39,850 nucleotides of DNA. Source: Castellaniella sp047971665 (lineage in GTDB: Bacteria; Pseudomonadota; Gammaproteobacteria; Burkholderiales; Burkholderiaceae_B). The stretch covers positions 1 to 39,850 of the forward strand of contig NZ_JBKEAA010000043.1 in the NCBI RefSeq assembly GCF_047971665.1. Direction: 5' to 3'. Below the pieces are notes generated by a model. That model was given only the letters and a program-made list of their open reading frames with translations, was not told the origin of the DNA and ran no database searches. Below are positions 17,977 to 27,235 of this stretch, piece after piece (positions within the stretch are counted from its first letter, which is position 1; every line of letters begins with the position of its first letter). The translations under genes were made by a program, and so were the position numbers.

Positions 17977-19167
17977 ATGACGATCCCCGACATCGACCAG
18001 CCCACACCCCTCCTGGGCGGACTGAGCCCCCAGGAATTCATGCGTGACTACTGGCAAAAGAAACCTTTGCTGGTGCGGCAGGCGATCCCCGGTTTTGAGC
18101 CGCCCGTCACGATCCACGAGGTGCAGACACTGGCCCGCCGCGACGAGGTCGAATCGCGCCTGATCGTGCATGGCGAGCATGGCTGGTCCCTGAAACACGG
18201 GCCGTTCCGCCGGCTCCCACCCGCCTCGCAACCGAACTGGACGCTGCTGGTGCAGAGCGTGGATCTGCACGACGACGCCACGGCCGCGCTGATGCGGCAA
18301 TTCCGCTTCATTTCCGACGCCCGGCTCGACGATCTGATGATCAGCATCGCCACCGACGGCGGCGGCGTGGGCCCGCACTTCGACAGCTATGACGTGTTCC
18401 TGCTGCAAGGCCACGGCCGGCGCCGCTGGCGCACCAGCCGTCAGGCGGACCGCGCCCTGTTGCCGGGGCTGCCGCTGAAGATCCTGGCGGATTTCCAGCC
18501 GGATGCGGACGACATCCTGGAGCCAGGCGACATGCTGTATCTGCCGCCGCATGTCTGCCACGACGGCGTGGCCATCGGCAACGACTGCATGACCCTGTCC
18601 ATCGGCTTCCGGGTGCCCAGCCAGGCCACCCTGGCCCGCGGTCTGCTGGAAGCCGCCGCTGACCAGGTCTCGGCGCAGCACCTCGGCGACCCGGGACTGT
18701 ACGGGCACCCCTGCCTGTCCGGTCCGGACCTGGGCGCGCTCTACACCGACGCCGGAACGCCCGCCACCCGCACACCGGCGGCGCTGCCCGACTCGCTGGT
18801 GCAAGCCACGCTGGACACCCTGTCCAGAATCCGTCTGGACCAGGCGGTGGCGGCCCGCTTTCTGGGGCAATGGCTGACATCCCTGCCCGACAGCGCCCTG
18901 TTCGATCCGGCCGACGAGCCGCTTTCGCTCAGCGCCAGGGTGCCCGACGCGGGCCGGCTGGTGCTGGATCGCTGCACCCGGCTGATGTACAGCGGTCCGC
19001 AGATCTTCATCAATGGCGAGATCGCATCGCAGGCGGTCGAGCCCGGCCTGGAGACGCTGGCCGACCGGCGCGCGCTGGCCGCCGAGGACGTCCGCCGCCT
19101 GTCCCCCGCGACCCTGGCCCTGCTGGACGAATGGCTGCAGGAGGGCTGGCTGCACTGGGAAGCCTGA
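17977..19167 (+). CDS. roxA: RoxA-type ribosomal protein oxygenase (JmjC/cupin)
   Basis: This is a 2-oxoglutarate- and Fe(II)-dependent hydroxylase of the YcfD/RoxA family; the E. coli member hydroxylates an Arg of ribosomal protein L16. The 396-aa protein starts with the family segment MRDYWQKKPLLVRQAIPGF. It has the metal triad as GPHFDSYDVFLLQ (H134, D136) and YLPPHVCHDGVAIG (H195), with QGHGRRRW between them as in the family. A winged-helix-like C-terminal domain follows. It is very close behind mutS and probably co-transcribed. Family assignment is firm; the exact target is by analogy. Confidence 0.88.
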   Translation: MTIPDIDQPTPLLGGLSPQEFMRDYWQKKPLLVRQAIPGFEPPVTIHEVQTLARRDEVESRLIVHGEHGWSLKHGPFRRLPPASQPNWTLLVQSVDLHDDATAALMRQFRFISDARLDDLMISIATDGGGVGPHFDSYDVFLLQGHGRRRWRTSRQADRALLPGLPLKILADFQPDADDILEPGDMLYLPPHVCHDGVAIGNDCMTLSIGFRVPSQATLARGLLEAAADQVSAQHLGDPGLYGHPCLSGPDLGALYTDAGTPATRTPAALPDSLVQATLDTLSRIRLDQAVAARFLGQWLTSLPDSALFDPADEPLSLSARVPDAGRLVLDRCTRLMYSGPQIFINGEIASQAVEPGLETLADRRALAAEDVRRLSPATLALLDEWLQEGWLHWEA

Positions 19168-19203
19168 ACCCGACCGATCGCCCTGCCCCCCTCATCAAGC
19201 CAT

Positions 19204-19233
19204 TTGCTTATATCCGCATAAAAACATAAGCAT
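19204..19233 (+). promoter_or_regulatory. Probable CysB-like operator or promoter region
   Basis: TTGCTTAT (19204-19211) and ATAAGCAT (19226-19233) are an almost perfect inverted repeat with a 14-bp centre. The sequence is A/T-rich within a GC-rich surround and contains TTAT-N6-ATAA. It is about 70 bp upstream of cysJ. LysR-type sulfur regulators (CysB/Cbl) bind sites of this kind, but binding is inferred. Confidence 0.45.
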
Positions 19234-19251
19234 CGGTTCGTTCACGGCATG

Positions 19252-19281
19252 AAGGAAGCGTCCCAGAATGGACGCTTCCTT
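19252..19281 (+). terminator. Strong hairpin in the cysJ leader
   Basis: AAGGAAGCGTCC and GGACGCTTCCTT form a perfect 12-bp stem with loop CAGAAT, followed by TGTTTTG. It looks like an intrinsic terminator but ends only 20 bp before the cysJ ATG, downstream of the CysB-like palindrome. It may end roxA transcripts, or attenuate cysJIG. Confidence 0.6.
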
Positions 19282-19301
19282 TGTTTTGACAAATCCACGC
19301 C

Positions 19302-21104
19302 ATGCTCGCGCCGAACTACCTGCCCGAAGCCCACCACGCCCTGATCGCCGAACTGGCGAGCACGCTGGAATCCCCTGGCCTGCACTGGCTCTCGGGCTAC
19401 TTTGCCGGTATCGCCCAGGCGCGGCAGCCCGTCCGGGAATCCGTCCCCCCGCTGTCGGTCGCTGTCGCTCCGGTCGCCGATGCCGCGCAACGGCTGACCA
19501 TCGTGTACGGCAGCCAGACCGGCAACGCCAGGCGCGTCGCCACCGCGCTGCACGAGCAAGTGCGCGCCCAGGGTCTGGAAACGCGACTGGTGCGCGCCGA
19601 TCAGTACAAGACCCGGGAGCTGAAGGACGAGCAACTGCTCTACGTGGTCATGAGCACCCAGGGCGATGGCGATCCGCCCGACGACGCCATCGCCTGGGTC
19701 GAGTTTCTGCTGGGCAAACGCGCCCCCAAACTGCCCCGGCTGAAATACGCTGTGCTGGGCCTGGGAGATTCCAGCTACCCCGCGTTCTGCGGCATCTCGC
19801 AGAAGATCGACGCCCGCCTGGCCGAGCTGGGCGCGCAACGGCTGCAGGATGCGGGCACGGCCGACCTGGACATCGAGACAGTCGCCCTGCCCTGGCAGAC
19901 GCGGGCACTGGAACAAGCGCGAGAAGCCTTGCAATCCACCGCCGCCCCGCCACAAGCCACAGTGACGCCGCTGCACCCTCAGGCCGGGACATTCACCCGC
20001 GACCATCCGTTCCAGGCAGAGGTCCTGTTGAATCAGGCCATCACGGGCCGTGACAGCGACAAGGACATCCGCCACCTGGAACTGTCCCTGGCGGGCAGCC
20101 GGCTGCGCTACGAGCCCGGTGACGCGCTGGGCGTCTGGCCGGTTCAGGACGACACCCTGGTGGCCCGCATCCTGGAGGCCTGCGGACTGAATGCCGCCGA
20201 ACCGGTCGAGCACCAGGACACGCGCCGCCCTCTGGGAGAATGGCTGGGCCGCTACCGCGAACTGACCGTGCTGACCCGCCCCTTCCTGGCCGCGCTGGCG
20301 GAACGCGCGCAACAGGATGCGCTCACTGCGCTGCTGGCGCCCGACGCGCGCGAGCGGCTGGCCGCCTATCTGGACACCCATCAACTGATCGACGCGCTGC
20401 GCCAATGGCCGACGCGCTGGACTGGCCCGGCACTGGTGGCGGCGCTGCGCCCACTGACCCCGCGGCTGTATTCGATCGCTTCATGCGCCGCAGCGGTGGA
20501 AGACGAGGTTCACCTGACGCTGGGACACGTCCTGTTCGAACGTGAAGACGAATCCCGCTGGGGCGTGGCCTCGCATTTCCTGGCTGAAAGCGCCGAAGGC
20601 GATACCGTGCCGGTCTTCATCGAGGAAAACACCCGTTTTCGTCTGCCGGCCGACGCCTCGCGCGACATCATCATGATCGGCGCGGGAACGGGGGTGGCGC
20701 CATTCCGCGCCTTCGTCCAGGCCCGGGCCGATGCGCAGGCCCCGGGGCGCAACTGGCTGTTCTTCGGCAACCCGCATTTCACCAGCGATTTCCTGTATCA
20801 GACCGAATGGCAGCAGGCGCTGCAAGACGGTCACCTGGACCGCATCGATCTGGCATTCTCGCGCGATCAGGCCGACCGGATCTACGTTCAGCACAAACTG
20901 CTGGCGCAAGGCGCGGACATATACGACTGGATCCAGGCGGGGGCCCACCTCTACGTCTGTGGCAACGCTGAGCGCATGGCCCGCGATGTACATGCCGCCC
21001 TGCTGGAGATCGCCCGCGACCAGGGCGGCCTGGACGAGGAAGGCGCCCGCCAGTGGCTGGACGACCTGGCCGCGCAGGGCCGCTACGCGCGCGACGTGTA
21101 CTGA
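19302..21104 (+). CDS. cysJ: Sulfite reductase flavoprotein, alpha subunit CysJ
   Basis: CysJ passes electrons from NADPH through FAD and FMN to CysI for reduction of sulfite to sulfide in cysteine synthesis. The 600-aa protein has an N-terminal flavodoxin domain (ITIVYGSQTGNARRVA-like start at about residue 66, MSTQGDGDPPDD, LGLGDSSYPAFCG). An FAD-binding domain follows (PRLYSIASC, then WGVASHFLAE), then an NADPH-binding domain (IMIGAGTGVAPFRAFVQ, NWLFFGNPHFTSDF, YVCGNAERMARDV). It ends in ARDVY, the usual terminal Tyr of this family. It is first in the cysJ-cysI-cysG cluster. Confidence 0.95.
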   Translation: MLAPNYLPEAHHALIAELASTLESPGLHWLSGYFAGIAQARQPVRESVPPLSVAVAPVADAAQRLTIVYGSQTGNARRVATALHEQVRAQGLETRLVRADQYKTRELKDEQLLYVVMSTQGDGDPPDDAIAWVEFLLGKRAPKLPRLKYAVLGLGDSSYPAFCGISQKIDARLAELGAQRLQDAGTADLDIETVALPWQTRALEQAREALQSTAAPPQATVTPLHPQAGTFTRDHPFQAEVLLNQAITGRDSDKDIRHLELSLAGSRLRYEPGDALGVWPVQDDTLVARILEACGLNAAEPVEHQDTRRPLGEWLGRYRELTVLTRPFLAALAERAQQDALTALLAPDARERLAAYLDTHQLIDALRQWPTRWTGPALVAALRPLTPRLYSIASCAAAVEDEVHLTLGHVLFEREDESRWGVASHFLAESAEGDTVPVFIEENTRFRLPADASRDIIMIGAGTGVAPFRAFVQARADAQAPGRNWLFFGNPHFTSDFLYQTEWQQALQDGHLDRIDLAFSRDQADRIYVQHKLLAQGADIYDWIQAGAHLYVCGNAERMARDVHAALLEIARDQGGLDEEGARQWLDDLAAQGRYARDVY

Positions 21105-21189
21105 TGCGAGTGCGCCTTTCACCGTCCTCGCGCGCATGCCTGCCGAATTATCTCTCGATCAGCTTCTTTGCCGGACATCTTATTCCATC

Positions 21190-22908
21190 ATGAGCGTTTC
21201 TCCCCTCTCCCCCCTGGAAGACATCAAGACCGCAAGCCGGTTCCTGCGCGGCACCATCGCCCGCGAACTGGAAAACCCGGTGACCGGCGCCATTCCCGAC
21301 GCCGACACCAAGCTGCTGAAATTTCATGGCAGCTACATGCAGGACGACCGCGACATCCGCGACGAGCGGCGCAAGCAGAAACTGGAACCGGCCTATGCCT
21401 TCATGGTGCGCGCGCGCCTGCCGGGCGGCGTGATCAGTCCGGAGCAATGGCTGGGGCTGGATGAACTGGCGCAGCGATACGCCACGCGGGGACTGCGCAT
21501 CACCACGCGTCAGACGTTCCAGTGGCATGGCATCCTGAAACGCGATCTGCGCGCCTTCATGCAGGGCATCCGCGACGCCCGGGCCACCACGATCGCCGCC
21601 TGCGGCGACGTGAACCGGCAGGTGATCAGCTCGGTCAACCCGCATCTGTCCAGCCAGCATGCGCTGGCGCAGATCTGGGTCCAGCGCCTGTCCGACCATT
21701 TCCTGCCGCGCACCCGCGCCTACGCCGAAATCTGGCTGGGCGGCGAGCAGGTCGGCGAGTCCGCCGACGAGGAACCCATCTACGGCAATGACTCCGGCTA
21801 CCTGCCGCGCAAGTTCAAGATCGGCATCGCCATTCCACCGACCAATGACTGCGATGTCTTTGCCAATGACCTGGGCCTGGTCGCCATCATCGAAAACGGT
21901 CAGTTGCAGGGCTTCAACGTCGCCGTGGGCGGCGGCATGGGAGCGACTGCGGGCGATCCGGGCACCTATCCGCGCCTGGGCACGCTGGTCGGTTTCACCC
22001 GTCCGGAAAATCTGATCGCCGTGGCCGAGGCCGTGGTCACCCTGCAGCGCGACCACGGCGATCGCCCGAAACGCCAGCATGCGCGCCTGAAATACACCAT
22101 CGATCGCCTGGGGGCGGACTGGTTCCGCGAACAGATCGGCCTGCGCAGCGGCACGCCGCTGGAACCTTCGCGGCCCTACCGGTTCGAACGCAACGGCGAC
22201 CGCTATGGCTGGTCGCGCGGCGAGGATGGCCGCTGGCATCTCGGACTGTATATCGCCGCGGGCCGCCTGTGGGATCAGGAGGGTCTGCCCCTGCAGACCG
22301 GCATGCGCGAGATTGCCCGGGTCCTGAAAGGCGAGTTCCGCCTGACCTGCAACCAGAACCTGGTGATCGCCAACGTGGACGAAGGCGACCGCGCCGCTCT
22401 CGACGCCCTGGTCGCGCACTACGGGCTCGACGGCTACAAGGTGCAAAGCGGCATCCGCCGCCATCATATCGCCTGCGTCGCCCTGCCCACCTGCGGCCTG
22501 GCCATGGCCGAAAGCGAACGCTACGCTCCCGTCCTGCTGCCCAGGCTGGAAGCCCTGCTGGACGCGCATGGCCTGCGCGATGCGCCGATCCTGCTGCGCC
22601 TGTCGGGCTGCCCGAACGGCTGTTCACGCCCCTATCTGGGTGAAATCGCCCTGGTGGGCCGCGCCCTGGGACGCTATGACCTGCGCCTGGGGGCCGACTT
22701 CCTCGGCGAACGCCTGAACGTACTCTATCGCGAGAACATCACCGAGGCCGACATCCTGTCCAGCCTGGATGCCCTGTTCGGCCAGTACGCCCGCGACCGC
22801 GTGGCCGAAGAAGGCTTTGGCGATTTCCTGGTGCGCGCCGGCGTGATCCAGGCCGACACACGCGGACCGCATGCGCCACTCTCCGACCACAAGGCCCGTG
22901 CAGCATGA
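21190..22908 (+). CDS. cysI: Sulfite reductase hemoprotein, beta subunit CysI
   Basis: CysI carries siroheme and a 4Fe-4S cluster and reduces sulfite to sulfide with electrons from CysJ. The 572-aa length is normal. The N-terminus has LKFHGSYMQDDRDIRDERR, and TTRQTFQWHGILKRDLR is the substrate-side motif. The cluster/siroheme cysteines are CVALPTC (about C429 and C435) and SGCPNGC (about C474 and C478), the CX5C and CX3C pair of the family. ATG at 21190 matches the usual family start (MSVSPLSPLEDIKTASRFLR); an in-frame upstream ATG would overlap cysJ. The stop overlaps cysG by four bases. Confidence 0.96.
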   Translation: MSVSPLSPLEDIKTASRFLRGTIARELENPVTGAIPDADTKLLKFHGSYMQDDRDIRDERRKQKLEPAYAFMVRARLPGGVISPEQWLGLDELAQRYATRGLRITTRQTFQWHGILKRDLRAFMQGIRDARATTIAACGDVNRQVISSVNPHLSSQHALAQIWVQRLSDHFLPRTRAYAEIWLGGEQVGESADEEPIYGNDSGYLPRKFKIGIAIPPTNDCDVFANDLGLVAIIENGQLQGFNVAVGGGMGATAGDPGTYPRLGTLVGFTRPENLIAVAEAVVTLQRDHGDRPKRQHARLKYTIDRLGADWFREQIGLRSGTPLEPSRPYRFERNGDRYGWSRGEDGRWHLGLYIAAGRLWDQEGLPLQTGMREIARVLKGEFRLTCNQNLVIANVDEGDRAALDALVAHYGLDGYKVQSGIRRHHIACVALPTCGLAMAESERYAPVLLPRLEALLDAHGLRDAPILLRLSGCPNGCSRPYLGEIALVGRALGRYDLRLGADFLGERLNVLYRENITEADILSSLDALFGQYARDRVAEEGFGDFLVRAGVIQADTRGPHAPLSDHKARAA

Positions 22909-24344
22909 ACCATTTCCCGCTGTTTGCCGACCTGAAGGGCCGTCCTGTTGTCGTCGTCGGAGCGGGACCGGTTGCCGAGCGCAAGATCACGCTGCTGCGC
23001 GCTGCGGACGCCCGGGTCACCGTCAGCGCCCGGGCGGCGCATCCCCGGGTGCTGGCGCGCGCCCAGGCCGGCGACATCAGCTTGCACCTGGGGGCCTTCG
23101 ATCCGGCGCTGCTGGACGAGGCCTGGCTGGTGATCGCGGCCACCAGCGACCGGACGCAGAACCAGTGCGTGGCGGACGCCGCCACGGCCCGCCACCTGTT
23201 CTGCAATGTCGTGGACGATCCGGAACTGTCCAGCGCGCAGGTGCCGGCCATCGTCGACCGGTCGCCCCTGACCATCGCCATTTCCTCGGGCGGGGCGGCG
23301 CCCGTGATCGCCCGGCGGCTGCGCGAACGGATCGAATCGCTGCTCGACCCGGCCCTGGGCGCCCTGGCCGGTCTGGCCCGACGCAAGCGGCCCCACATCC
23401 GCGCGGCGCGGCCGCACTTGCGATCGCGCCGGGATTTCTACGACTGGCTGCTGGACGGCCCGGTCCTGGGCGCCTTGCGGCGCGGCCGCGCCAGCGAGGC
23501 CGAGGCGCTGCTCGACCAGGCCTTGTCCACCGCCACGCCGGCGCCCGCAGGCAAGGTGCTGCTGGTCGGCGCCGGCCCCGGCGATCCGGGCCTGCTGACT
23601 CTGCGCGGCCTGCGCGCCCTGAACGAGGCCGACCTCATCCTGGCCGACCGCCTGGTCAGCCCGGCGATCCTGGCGCTGGCGCGGCGCGACGCACAGGTCA
23701 TCGATGTCGGCAAGGCGCCCGGCGGCCCGCACGAATCCACCCAGGCCCGTATCCATGCCCTGATGGTGTCGCACGCGCGCCAGGGGCGCTGCGTGGTGCG
23801 GCTCAAGGGCGGTGATCCGATGGTTTTCGGCCGTGGCGGTGAAGAATTGCAGCATCTGAAACGGCACGGCATTGCCTATGAGGTCGTGCCCGGCATCACC
23901 GCCGCGCTGGCCTGCGGCGCCTACGCCGGCATCCCGCTGACGCACCGCGACCACGCGCAGGTCCTGACCCTGGCCACCGCGCATCGACAGGCGCAGGATC
24001 CCGGCCCGAATGACGGAGCCGGCGCGTCCGCTGCCGACGGCCGGACGGGGGTCCACTATATGGGAGTGGAGCGCCTGCCGGCGCTTTGTGACCGGCTGCT
24101 GAACGAGGGCCTGAGTCCGGATCTGCCCTGCGCTCTGGTGGAAAACGGCTCACACCCCGAACAGCGCGCCCTGCACGCCACTCTGGGATCGGTCGTGAAA
24201 GCCGCACATCGCCACGCCATCCGGTCGCCCGCCCTGGTCATCGTCGGCGAAGTCGCCGCGCTGGGCATGGATCTGGCATGGTTCGGCAAAACCTTGCGGA
24301 CGCCGTCCACCAGCGATGCCGCCCCGCGCTCACAGGCGGCCTGA
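22905..24344 (+). CDS. cysG: Siroheme synthase, bifunctional CysG
   Basis: CysG makes siroheme, the CysI cofactor, from uroporphyrinogen III. The 479-aa protein has both halves. The N-terminal precorrin-2 dehydrogenase/ferrochelatase has the NAD-binding motif VVVVGAGPVAERK at about 16-28. The C-terminal SAM-dependent uroporphyrinogen methyltransferase has KVLLVGAGPGDPGLLTLRGL, VRLKGGDPMVFGRGGEE and VVPGITAALACGAYAGIPLT. It overlaps cysI by ATGA. The link between HRQAQDPGP and GVHYMGVERLP is a little unusual: the family's common glycine-rich KG(H)-type loop is replaced by an Ala/Gly/Asp-rich stretch. Confidence 0.96.
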   Translation: MNHFPLFADLKGRPVVVVGAGPVAERKITLLRAADARVTVSARAAHPRVLARAQAGDISLHLGAFDPALLDEAWLVIAATSDRTQNQCVADAATARHLFCNVVDDPELSSAQVPAIVDRSPLTIAISSGGAAPVIARRLRERIESLLDPALGALAGLARRKRPHIRAARPHLRSRRDFYDWLLDGPVLGALRRGRASEAEALLDQALSTATPAPAGKVLLVGAGPGDPGLLTLRGLRALNEADLILADRLVSPAILALARRDAQVIDVGKAPGGPHESTQARIHALMVSHARQGRCVVRLKGGDPMVFGRGGEELQHLKRHGIAYEVVPGITAALACGAYAGIPLTHRDHAQVLTLATAHRQAQDPGPNDGAGASAADGRTGVHYMGVERLPALCDRLLNEGLSPDLPCALVENGSHPEQRALHATLGSVVKAAHRHAIRSPALVIVGEVAALGMDLAWFGKTLRTPSTSDAAPRSQAA

Positions 24345-24360
24345 GCACCGGGCCGCATGC

Positions 24361-24378
24361 GCGGGCCGGACGGCCCGC
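24361..24378. terminator. GC hairpin between convergent cysG and bamC
   Basis: GCGGGCC and GGCCCGC form a 7-bp stem with a 4-nt loop between the convergent stops of cysG and bamC. There is no T-run, so intrinsic termination is doubtful. Confidence 0.35.
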
Positions 24379-24394
24379 CTGACCCGGTCCCGCC

Positions 24395-25522
24395 CTACTG
24401 ACTTTCCTTGAGGTTGTTTTCCAGCACCGACAGAATGCGGCGGGCGGTGTCGTCGGTCAGGGTCTGCCCGGCCTCGTCGAGCACGCTGACCCGGGTGCCG
24501 CTGCCCTGCTCGGCCAGATGGATGCGCAGTTTGAGCGGCTCGGCGCTGTTGCGCGTGCCGAACAACCGACCGAATACGGTCTGCTGTTCGATCTTTTCGC
24601 CCGTATCGGTATCCAGGTAGCGAATGTAGTAATCACCCTGGGCGCGGTTGCGGTCCTCGACCGTGAAACGGGCCGAATCGATGGCCACGCCCACATGGCG
24701 CCAGGCCCGGTCGAAAGGCTCGCTCACGGCCAGCGAGGTCTGGTCCGACGCCAGTTGGGCGCCCACCGCCGTGCCGGTCGCGGCATTGGCGGCCTTGACC
24801 TGCCGGGCGGCCTGTTGCTGATCGGTGCCCAGATAGACCATCAGGCGCGCCAGCATGGCGGCGTTCAGGCCCGGGTCTTCCTTGCCGAATACCCATTTGA
24901 ATGCCGTGCCATCGCCCGTGGGGGTTTCTTCCATGTGCTGGTGGCTGATGTAGACCTCGGTCTTGCCGTTCGCGCGCTCGAGACGCGTCGTGAAACGGTC
25001 ACGCTCGCCGCTGTCGAAAACCTGATCGAGCACGCTGCCCAAGGCGCTGCGCAGCCAGCCCTCGGGAATCTTGGCGCGGTTCTCCGCCCAGTCGGTCTGG
25101 ATCAGGCCGGCCTGCGGGTCCCGGGAATTGAGCGTGAAGCCCTGCTGACCCCAGAACTCGATGATTTTCGGATACAGCATCTCGGCGGCCTCGCTGACCA
25201 CCAGCCAGCGCAACGCGCCATCGCGCCTGACCTCGATGCCGGGAGCGTCGGGCAAGACCCGGTCGGCCGGATTGGCGCTCTGCATACCCTGGCGAGCCTG
25301 GTAGTCGCTCAGGCTGGCCACGCCTTCGGGCGCGACATAGTGCGTACTCCTGTTGGCCTGGGTCAGATCGGGCGGGATCGACAGGGGATCGCCCTTGACC
25401 GTGCTCTTGTATTCGACGGATTCGGTCTCGCCGGTCAGCTCGCCGATGGTCGAGCAGGCGGTCAGGGACAGCAGACCCGCCAGCACCAGGCTGGTCCGGG
25501 AGAGCGGCTTGAGTTTCATCAT
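24395..25522 (-). CDS. bamC: Outer membrane assembly lipoprotein BamC
   Basis: BamC (NlpB) is an accessory lipoprotein of the BAM complex that inserts outer membrane proteins. The 375-aa protein has a lipoprotein signal peptide with lipobox LTAC; the lipidated Cys is at about residue 23. An unstructured YKSTVKGDPLSIPPDLTQAN segment, characteristic of BamC, follows and would contact BamD. Two helix-grip domains follow (DGALRWLVV start, then PFDRAWRHVGVAIDSARFTV). ATG at 25522 overlaps the dapA stop (TGATG), so the pair is translationally coupled as in many proteobacteria. Confidence 0.92.
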   Translation of the reverse strand: MMKLKPLSRTSLVLAGLLSLTACSTIGELTGETESVEYKSTVKGDPLSIPPDLTQANRSTHYVAPEGVASLSDYQARQGMQSANPADRVLPDAPGIEVRRDGALRWLVVSEAAEMLYPKIIEFWGQQGFTLNSRDPQAGLIQTDWAENRAKIPEGWLRSALGSVLDQVFDSGERDRFTTRLERANGKTEVYISHQHMEETPTGDGTAFKWVFGKEDPGLNAAMLARLMVYLGTDQQQAARQVKAANAATGTAVGAQLASDQTSLAVSEPFDRAWRHVGVAIDSARFTVEDRNRAQGDYYIRYLDTDTGEKIEQQTVFGRLFGTRNSAEPLKLRIHLAEQGSGTRVSVLDEAGQTLTDDTARRILSVLENNLKESQ

Positions 25523-26424
25523 CACAGGGAACCTGTTTCAATCAGAGCTTGGCGCACAGCGGTGCGAAACGAATCGGACAAAGGCGTCAGAGGCAGCCGG
25601 TAGCCCAACTGGGTCAGACCCATTTCGGCGACAGCCCACTTGACGGGGATGGGGTTGGCCTCCAGGAACAGGACGCGGTTCAAGGTCGCCAGTCGATTGT
25701 TGAGACGGCGGGTCTCCAGCACATCGCCCCGCAGCGCGGCGGCGCACAACTCGTGCATCAGGCGCGGCGCGACGTTGGCGGTGACGGAAATATTGCCCCG
25801 ACCGCCCAGCAGGATCAACGCGGCGGCCGTGGGATCGTCACCACTGATGACCTGGAAGTCTTCCGGCGCGGCCGCGATCAGCTGGGCGCCCCGGGCGATA
25901 TTGCCGGTTGCGTCCTTGATGCCGATGATGCCGGGCACCTCGGCCAGGCGCAGGATGGTCTCATTGGACAGGTCCGCCACGGAGCGGCCCGGCACGTTGT
26001 ACAGAATGCTGGGCAGGTCGCCGGATTCGGCGATGGCGCGGAAATGCTGGTAGAGGCCTTCCTGGGTGGGCTTGTTGTAGTAGGGCACGACCGTCAGGCC
26101 GGCGACCGCGCCGGCGGCGTAGGCATGGCGCTGCAGCTCGACGGCCTCGGCCGTGGAATTGCCGCCGGTGCCCGCGATCACGGGAATGCGGCCATCGGCA
26201 TGGCGCACGGCCAGCTCGATGAGCTCGGCCTGCTCCTGGACGGTGACCGTGGGGGACTCGCCGGACGTGCCGACCACGACCAGGGCGTCGGTACCCTGCT
26301 CGACGTGCCAGTCGATCAGTTTTCGGAATGCCTCCAGGTCCAACTGCCCATCGGGATGCATGGGCGTGACCAGGGCAACCATACTGCCCTGAAAGACTGG
26401 GGTCGATGAATCCGAGCCGGCCAT
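25522..26424 (-). CDS. dapA: 4-hydroxy-tetrahydrodipicolinate synthase DapA
   Basis: DapA condenses pyruvate with aspartate semialdehyde at the entry to lysine and diaminopimelate synthesis. The 300-aa protein has the TIM-barrel motifs VVGTSGESPT (about 51-60), VPYYNKPTQEGLY, ILYNVPGRS with Tyr at about 142, and the Schiff-base Lys at about 170 in IIGIKDATGN. GTSGES has Ser where many enzymes have a second Thr (GTTGES), a tolerated variant. ATG at 26424 is supported by GGAGG upstream and by homology; the frame extends upstream without support. Coupled to bamC. Confidence 0.96.
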   Translation of the reverse strand: MAGSDSSTPVFQGSMVALVTPMHPDGQLDLEAFRKLIDWHVEQGTDALVVVGTSGESPTVTVQEQAELIELAVRHADGRIPVIAGTGGNSTAEAVELQRHAYAAGAVAGLTVVPYYNKPTQEGLYQHFRAIAESGDLPSILYNVPGRSVADLSNETILRLAEVPGIIGIKDATGNIARGAQLIAAAPEDFQVISGDDPTAAALILLGGRGNISVTANVAPRLMHELCAAALRGDVLETRRLNNRLATLNRVLFLEANPIPVKWAVAEMGLTQLGYRLPLTPLSDSFRTAVRQALIETGSL

Positions 26425-26505
26425 GATGAGTAATGCCTCCGCAAAACGCCCGGGGGGCTCCCGAGCGAAACAAAAGGCCAAGTTTACCGGATTCGGACCC
26501 GGGGT

Positions 26506-27159
26506 CTACAAAAATCCGCCCACGACCCACTGCCCGAACTTCAGGAGGGGCACCATCAGGGGCCAAAGCCAGCCGAGCATCATCAGCACGATCAGGATCA
26601 CCAGACCGTAGGGCTCGATGCGGCCATAGCGCCAGGCCAGACGTGGCGGCAACAGGCTGAACACGATGCGCCCTCCATCGAGCGGCGGCAACGGCAGCAG
26701 GTTCAGCGCCATCAGGATCAGGTTGACCTGAACCCCGGCATGGGCCATCAGCAGCCAGAAATCCCGCGGGCCGTCGATCAGGTCGAGCATCAGCATGACC
26801 CGCAGGAACAGCACCCAGCCGATGGCCATGAGGAGATTGGAGGCCGGGCCGGCCAGTGCCACCCACAGCATGTCGCGCTTGGGCCGGCGCAACCGACCCC
26901 AGTTGACCGGCACGGGCTTGGCCCAGCCGAACAGCAGTCCGCCGCCCATGAGTTTGGTGGCGAACAGCAGGACCAGCGGTACCAGCAGAGTCCCCATGGG
27001 ATCGATGTGCCGCAAGGGATTCAGGCTGATGCGGCCGGCCTGCTCGGCCGTATGATCGCCAAAATAGCGCGCCACGTAGCCGTGCGCGGCCTCGTGCAAG
27101 GTGATGGCGAACAGAACCGGCAATGCGTAGACCGCAATGGTCTGGATCAGATTGTCCAC
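26506..27159 (-). CDS. Site-2-type M50 membrane zinc protease
   Basis: This 217-aa polytopic protein is a minimal M50 family peptidase. HEAAH at residues 22-26 is the HExxH zinc site in the first helix, and LPLPPLDGGRI at about 155-165 provides the third ligand Asp. The sequence FAITLHEAAHGYVARYFGD and the later VALAGPASNLLMA are typical of the stand-alone bacterial subgroup with no PDZ domain. Its substrate is unknown. It lies 81 bp upstream of the dapA start on the same strand. Confidence 0.9.
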   Translation of the reverse strand: MDNLIQTIAVYALPVLFAITLHEAAHGYVARYFGDHTAEQAGRISLNPLRHIDPMGTLLVPLVLLFATKLMGGGLLFGWAKPVPVNWGRLRRPKRDMLWVALAGPASNLLMAIGWVLFLRVMLMLDLIDGPRDFWLLMAHAGVQVNLILMALNLLPLPPLDGGRIVFSLLPPRLAWRYGRIEPYGLVILIVLMMLGWLWPLMVPLLKFGQWVVGGFL

Positions 27160-27235
27160 GAAAACTCAAACAAATAGAGCGCCGGGCGACGGCCGGCAAA
27201 CCCCGTAAGCATAACCGCTCGCGCCATCCGGACGG

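Noticed and set aside
15830..18007. A 725-aa open frame antisense to mutS, and a similarly long frame antisense to the OPT gene at 13096-15279.
   Set aside because: Both are shadows of GC-rich codon bias opposite clearly recognised genes, with low-complexity translations.
26506..27199. An alternative long minus-strand frame (25961-27199) across dapA and the M50 gene.
   Set aside because: It is out of frame with both recognised proteins, and its translation is Arg/Gly/Pro-rich noise.
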